Shown here piece by piece: positions 43,674-47,408 of a stretch of 47,408 nt of DNA. The position numbers were made by a program, and so were the translations under genes. Under the pieces are notes generated by a model. That model was not told the DNA's origin. It made no database searches and saw nothing but the letters and a program-made list of their open reading frames with translations. The DNA is from Paracoccaceae bacterium (GTDB lineage Bacteria > Pseudomonadota > Alphaproteobacteria > Rhodobacterales > Rhodobacteraceae): assembly GCA_019090795.1 (NCBI GenBank), contig JAHRVG010000058.1, positions 1 to 47,408 on the forward strand, written 5' to 3'. Each line of letters opens with the position of its first letter. Position 1 is the stretch's first letter.

Positions 43674-44429
43674 ATGTACCAGACCGTTAAACCGAAAATT
43701 GATTCCGTCCAGAGCGATTGCGGCGTTTGCCCAATCAAGCGGCGCGCTGTTTGTGCTTATTGCGAGGCTCAAGACCTCGCCGAGCTGGAGAAGATCAAAT
43801 CCTACAAAACCTATGCCCCCGGCGAGATGATTATCTGGACCGGAGATGACATGCGCTTTGTCGGCTCGATCGTTTCCGGCGTAGCCTCTTTGTCACAAAC
43901 GATGGAGGATGGCCGCCGCCAAATGGTGGGGCTGTTGTTACCCAGTGATTTTGTCGGCCGACCGGGTCGCGCCAAGGCAGTATTTGATGTTGAGGCAGCG
44001 ACAGAAGTGACGATTTGCCGGTTCGACCGCAAACCGTTTGAGAAATTGCTGGTGAAATTACCGCATTTGAGCGGTCGTATGCTGGAAATGTCACTGGATG
44101 AGCTGGACGCGGCGCGGGAATGGATGCTGGTTCTAGGGCGTAAGAACGCACGCGAGAAAATTGCCAGTCTGCTGTCTATTATTGCACGGCGTGAAGGAGA
44201 GTTGCACAAAAAACCCCTGCTCGATGGGGCTGAGTTTGATATCAAGCTGACCCGCGAGGCAATGGCGGATTATCTGGGGCTGACTTTGGAAACAGTAAGC
44301 CGCCAAATCAATGCGCTGAAAAAGGACGGGGTGATCTCGTTGCAGGGCAAGCGCCATGTCAAGATATGCGATTGTGCGCGCTTGATGATGGAAACGGGCG
44401 ACGATGATGACGGTGGTATGGTGATCTAG
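43674..44429 (+). CDS. fnrL: Oxygen-sensing Crp/Fnr-family regulator FnrL
   Basis: This 251-residue regulator has an N-terminal cysteine cluster, DCGVCPIKRRAVCAYC (C16, C19, C27, C30), and a further cysteine C115 in VTICRFD. These could ligate the oxygen-labile 4Fe-4S cluster. A cyclic-nucleotide-like barrel and a dimerisation helix (LDELDAAREWM) follow. The DNA-recognition helix contains LETVSRQ, with the E-xx-SR residues that read the TTGAT half-site. It activates microaerobic and anaerobic functions, including hemN. The FNR box lies 21 bases before its start. Confidence 0.93.
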   Translation: MYQTVKPKIDSVQSDCGVCPIKRRAVCAYCEAQDLAELEKIKSYKTYAPGEMIIWTGDDMRFVGSIVSGVASLSQTMEDGRRQMVGLLLPSDFVGRPGRAKAVFDVEAATEVTICRFDRKPFEKLLVKLPHLSGRMLEMSLDELDAAREWMLVLGRKNAREKIASLLSIIARREGELHKKPLLDGAEFDIKLTREAMADYLGLTLETVSRQINALKKDGVISLQGKRHVKICDCARLMMETGDDDDGGMVI

Positions 44430-44452
44430 AGGCTTGCAAAAAGGAGGCGCTG

Positions 44453-44489
44453 CGCGCCATTCCTATGAGCACTGCGTGCAATGGGCGCG
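44453..44489. terminator. Hairpin between convergent fnrL and a minus-strand gene
   Basis: CGCGCCATT (44453-44461) pairs with AATGG-GCGCG (44480-44489) apart from one bulged G. The 18-base loop itself contains GCAC-TGC-GTGC (44469-44479). It lies between the ends of convergent genes at 44429 and 44501. There is no clear U-tract, so rho-independent termination is only likely. Confidence 0.45.
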
Positions 44490-44500
44490 GTGTCGCCGTG

Positions 44501-45133
44501 TCAGCTCTTTCTTTTGGCCTTGCGACAAGTTTCCACAATTGGGCGCAAAGCCTTGCCCGATCCGCGCAGAGGCAGGCGTTCAGTGGTTCCGGTGGCCAAT
44601 AGGCTAATGTCGGCGTAACTGCCTGCGATCAGCCGCAAGAAAAGCGGGGACAGGGGTTCAGGCTCAAAGAATTGCCAATCAGAATTATCGCCATAATAGG
44701 CGACGCTGGTATAACCGAATGATTTGAAATCGAAAAAGACCATATCGCGAGGCATATCGTCTGGTTCTTCCAGCAGTAACGCAGTTGCATTTACCAGCGG
44801 AATGCTGGCAAATAGGTTTTCAGAAATTTCCCCCTGCGTTTCAAGAACTTGCTCTTGGCTGCCGCTGACAAGTACGGCGGGGTGATCATAAGAGAAACCG
44901 GGGCGATAGGTGATCGCCATGCGTTTCTCGTCGGCAAGGCATTCAATCCGTAAAGACAGCCAGACCCGCTCTTCTTCTTTGCAAAATAACAAGGCGGTGC
45001 CGGTGCTACCAAGGGATTCGTTGGCTGGAATATACTCCCACAGATCACATTGGGCCCGACGGTTGATAACATCGGCTTGCGCCGCTGTTGCGCCAACTAG
45101 AGCGGTGAAGAATACAAGAACAGAAAATTTCAT
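44501..45133 (-). CDS. Exported protein of unknown function
   Basis: The start chosen is ATG 45133, where a signal peptide begins (MKFSVLVFFTALVGATAAQA, cut near residue 20); a longer frame exists upstream but would bury the signal. The mature protein (about 190 residues) has two spaced cysteines near its N-terminus (AQCDLWEY and LLFCKEEE), another at IECLADE and one at VETCRKA near the end, which fits two disulfides in the periplasm. No known domain is recognised. The 281 bases from its start to the tRNA hold no gene I can support. Confidence 0.72.
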   Translation of the reverse strand: MKFSVLVFFTALVGATAAQADVINRRAQCDLWEYIPANESLGSTGTALLFCKEEERVWLSLRIECLADEKRMAITYRPGFSYDHPAVLVSGSQEQVLETQGEISENLFASIPLVNATALLLEEPDDMPRDMVFFDFKSFGYTSVAYYGDNSDWQFFEPEPLSPLFLRLIAGSYADISLLATGTTERLPLRGSGKALRPIVETCRKAKRKS

Positions 45134-45414
45134 ATGCCAAAAGCCTGTTGTTTGGGTTTTGAGTGAAACTACTGAAAAAACAGGCGCTGGGAAGGTTGAA
45201 TTGAGGTATTTTTCCACGAAACCATCGGGATGCTCCAAATTATTGCAGGATTGTCACTGTTGACGCAGATTTTGCGTTTCAAAGCGGGGTTGAGGGGAGT
45301 TGTCAGCTAAATTGGCATGTCTGGGTTAGGGGGTAAAAATACCTCTCGCCAATCTGGTGTTGGACTGCTAGAAGGCGCTCGGATCAAAACTTGGCTTAGG
45401 CCTTGATGATTCAA

Positions 45415-45499
45415 GCGGGTGTGGCGGAACTGGTAGACGCACCAGATTTAGGTTCTGGCGCCGTGAGGCGTGGGGGTTCGAGTCCCTTCACCCGCACCA
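45415..45499 (+). tRNA. tRNA-Leu(UAG)
   Basis: An 85-base tRNA with acceptor stem GCGGGTG/CACCCGC and encoded CCA (45497-45499). The anticodon stem is CCAGA/TCTGG with loop TTTAGGT, giving anticodon UAG (reads CUN leucine codons). A long class II variable arm (CGCCGTGAGGCG) and the T arm GGGGGTTCGAGTCCC are visible. The DNA changes to A+T-rich accessory sequence immediately after it. Confidence 0.96.
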
Positions 45500-45856
45500 T
45501 TTTTAAGTTAAAGTATACAGAAAACAAATGGTTACAGATTGTAGGGTATTTATTCCCCATATATTCCCCGATTTCTGTGGAGTGCTCTGAAACAAATGCC
45601 ATTAATTTGCATTCTCCTGAATTATTATTGGTCAACAATATCAAGCCTTCCATCCAAACAGATTTCCTGAATGCGAATTCTTTTCCGTCATTACGGAAAG
45701 GGTGGCTTGGGATGGTACGGCAAGCTTTCCAAACAAAAAGACGCCTAGCGAGTTAATGCGCAAAGCTGGCAACTGTTAAAACTAGGCTTGCCGAGATATA
45801 CTACGGCTAATTCGCAAGACGTGCGACCTGACAAGCCATGACATTCAAAGGTAAAA
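45500..45856. other. A+T-rich gap after tRNA-Leu
   Basis: These 357 bases contain no gene I can support. A 9-base stem with one G-T pair (45680-45688 with 45693-45701, loop CATT) is the only clear structure; no U-run follows. A short T-run after the CCA could help end the tRNA transcript. No second copy of the tRNA 3' end was seen within the window. Confidence 0.6.
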
Positions 45857-46666
45857 ATGAACAAACTGATATTAGCATTTATCGTGGCATCTGCACTTTC
45901 ACCTCTCTCAGCAAGTGCGCAATCAATTGGTGATGGTATGCGAGCATACGTTGAAGGTGACTTTGCCGTTGCGCTCCAAAACTTGTTGCCGCTAGCCGAT
46001 CAGGGGGAGGTTGTAGCTCAGTTCAGCATTGGTCTTATGTATGCTAAAGGTGAAGGCGTGCCTAAAGATAATAGCAAGGCCGTTAGCTGGTTTCGTAAAG
46101 CCGCAAATCAAGGGAATGTTGCTGCACAGTACAATCTTGGTTTAATGTACGATTTAGGTGTTGGCGTTGCCGAAGATGTTAGCAAGGCCGTTAACTGGTA
46201 TCACAAAGCCGCCGAACAAGGATATGCAAAAGCTCAGTTCATGCTTGGTTATAAGTACGGCCTTAGCATAGGTGTTCCAGAAGACGATGGCAAAGCCTTT
46301 AGTTGGTACTACAAAGCCGCAAATCAGGGGTATGTTGCTGCACAGTACAATCTTGGTAGGGTGTATGGTTCTGGTGAAGGCGTGCCAAAAGATGATGGCA
46401 AGGCCGTTAGCTGGTTCCGTAAAGCCGCAAATCAGGGGCATGTTGGTGCACAGCGTAAACTTGGATTAATGTATTCTAGCGGTGAAGGTGTTCTTCAGAG
46501 TAATCTTATAGCACATATGTGGCTTAACATAGCTAGTGCAAACGGTAGTAAAAATGCACGGCGCGCTCGCGACACAATGGTAAAAAATATGACCCCAGTT
46601 GACATTTCGCAAGCACAAAAAAACGTGGCTATTTGTGTAGAAAGCGGGTATTCTAACTGCGAGTAA
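45857..46666 (+). CDS. Exported Sel1-repeat protein
   Basis: This 269-residue protein has a signal peptide (MNKLILAFIVASALSPLSASA) and then about six Sel1/TPR-like repeats of 36 residues. They are recognised by GLMYAKGEGVPKDNSKAVSW, FRKAANQG, YNLGLMYDLGVGV, WYHKAAEQGYAKA and YGSGEGVPKDDGKAV. The repeats are close copies of one another, pointing to recent internal duplication. Sel1 arrays bind other proteins, often in surface or signalling roles; the partner is unknown. Its DNA is A+T-rich compared with the core genes. AAAGG precedes ATG 45857. It lies in the accessory stretch between the tRNA and the decayed primase. Confidence 0.87.
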   Translation: MNKLILAFIVASALSPLSASAQSIGDGMRAYVEGDFAVALQNLLPLADQGEVVAQFSIGLMYAKGEGVPKDNSKAVSWFRKAANQGNVAAQYNLGLMYDLGVGVAEDVSKAVNWYHKAAEQGYAKAQFMLGYKYGLSIGVPEDDGKAFSWYYKAANQGYVAAQYNLGRVYGSGEGVPKDDGKAVSWFRKAANQGHVGAQRKLGLMYSSGEGVLQSNLIAHMWLNIASANGSKNARRARDTMVKNMTPVDISQAQKNVAICVESGYSNCE

Positions 46667-46721
46667 TCGTCTAACAGCCATTTTTAATGCATAAACAGCC
46701 ACACAAATAGGCCCCTAAAGT

Positions 46722-47408
46722 GGATACCTGCCAGCCCAGCGCCGCCGCGCGGATCGCCAAGGCATTGCCTGCTTCTTTTCCAGCTCGGTTGCGATTATCA
46801 GCTTGCCCGCCGTAGAAGGCAGGTCCAGGGTCTTTGTTCCGCCTGTGGAAAGAGCGGCCCAAACGCACGGGGACTTTGCTGTTAACAGCTGCACAAGACT
46901 TAGGCCCGTTTCTATCCCCTCATACACCACAAGCGGCCCAGCACTTTCTGACAGCCTTACAGCACCGCCTGAGCAGGGCCCCAACATCATCTTGGAATCT
47001 TTGGGCAGACGGTTGCCTCGTTTATCAAAGAACGTCCTGTGAATGCCACCGCTAGAAACGCTGGCTATCATGGCGCAGCCCCATTTCGTGCTGGGAATAT
47101 GCAGTATGTCTGGCAAGAATCTTAATGTAGGTGGCTAATCACAGGTGATACCACGGCCCCGTAAGTACATCTCTGCCTTGGTGCCAATGATTGGCTTTGA
47201 GACATCCCACAAAGATGCAGCCTGTTCCCGTTTTTTGGCTGCGTAATCTGCCTGTTTTCGGTCTGTTTCGCGCTGGGCAGACAGGTCAGATTTCGAGCAT
47301 TCCAAAGGCAGGTTACCGCATGACCTGAAGAAGAAAGGGCTTTGGTCGCCTGACGGTGGGGCTCTTTTCTATCCATTGGATATTCCAATGGCAGGCGGGA
47401 ATCCGTTG
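46722..47408 (-). pseudogene. Decayed Toprim-domain primase of a mobile element (DUF7146-like), truncated
   Basis: Read on the minus strand, one frame gives QADYAAKKREQAASLWDVSK, then GTKAEMYLRGRGI. It is interrupted by TAG at 47134-47136 and resumes PPTLRFLPDILHIPSTKWG, SKMMLGPCSGGAVRL, the Toprim glutamate motif VVYEGIETGLSL and AALSTGGTKTLDLP to KLIIAT. Near 46783-46787 the frame breaks. The continuation GKEAGNALAIRAAALGWQVS is found in another frame, and the DGD-type metal motif expected between them is missing. Another in-frame TAG lies at 47369-47371, and similarity stops near 46722. Such proteins serve phage or integrative-element replication. The gene is dead. The right end lies beyond the window. 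Confidence 0.82.

Noticed and set aside
45411-45653. Minus-strand frame ending VRVKGLEPPRLTAPEPKSG
   Set aside because: This is the well-known false translation of the reverse strand of a tRNA-Leu gene.
46784-46790. Programmed frameshift in the Toprim gene
   Set aside because: No slippery heptamer is visible, and the same gene has two in-frame stops and a lost 3' end, so decay explains it better.

Overview
The window looks like a chromosomal segment from an alphaproteobacterium of the order Rhodobacterales (Roseobacter-like). The evidence is moderately GC-rich coding DNA with short intergenic gaps, a hemN/fnrL divergent pair sharing one FNR box, a DUF3445 protein, a roseobacter-type allantoin cluster, and the rpmH-rnpA-yidD and yidC-MOSC-engB blocks. 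I made this assignment from protein motifs and gene order only; no database search was possible.

Layout. 0-4 kb: the 5' part of a type III PLP amino-acid decarboxylase running off the left edge, a divergent Lrp/AsnC regulator, and valS, which is broken by a 2-base frameshift. 4-8.6 kb: a purine-ring (allantoin) catabolic operon, HisC-like aminotransferase-puuE-allE-allA, facing a convergent ureidoglycine/alanine-glyoxylate transaminase (pucG-like). 8.7-14.4 kb: an ABC exporter, a TIGR04283-type glycosyltransferase, a YgfZ-type folate-binding protein, a small sulfotransferase and an acyl-CoA ligase. These are packed tail to tail with overlaps. 14.5-19.9 kb: a DUF3300 protein with a lysine-rich repeat tail, a voltage-gated potassium channel, an arsenite methyltransferase (arsM), a membrane protein that looks like an inactive M48 peptidase, and a PAS-LuxR regulator. 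20-25 kb: a second AMP-forming acyl-CoA ligase preceded by a perfect operator-like dyad, the phospholipid genes psd-pssA, and a membrane class III adenylate cyclase.

24.5-35.2 kb: membrane-biogenesis and RNA genes. engB, a MOSC protein and yidC form one minus-strand operon. rpmH-rnpA-yidD form another, about 6.6 kb away. Between them lie an ankyrin-repeat protein, a DadA-like oxidoreductase, a small YqaA/DedA-like membrane protein, an M20 peptidase, ttcA and an A+T-rich EptA-like phosphoethanolamine transferase. 35-40.3 kb: a lipoprotein, a TVP38 membrane protein translationally coupled to a flavin disulfide reductase, an orphan histidine kinase and a YSC84-like Tat lipoprotein. 40.4-44.4 kb: a GT-A-like protein, a DUF3445 haem protein, hemN and fnrL, an oxygen-responsive haem/regulator block.

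44.5-47.4 kb: a secreted protein of unknown function and tRNA-Leu(UAG). After the tRNA comes an A+T-rich accessory stretch with a Sel1-repeat protein and a decayed mobile-element Toprim primase carrying two in-frame stops, a frameshift and a lost 3' end. This looks like the edge of a tRNA-associated genomic island. No CRISPR array, rRNA gene or intact insertion sequence was seen. I did not find a convincing wholly new multi-gene system. The best leads are the pseudo-peptidase, the PAS-LuxR/dyad/ligase unit, the cargo between yidC and rpmH, and the tRNA-Leu island edge.
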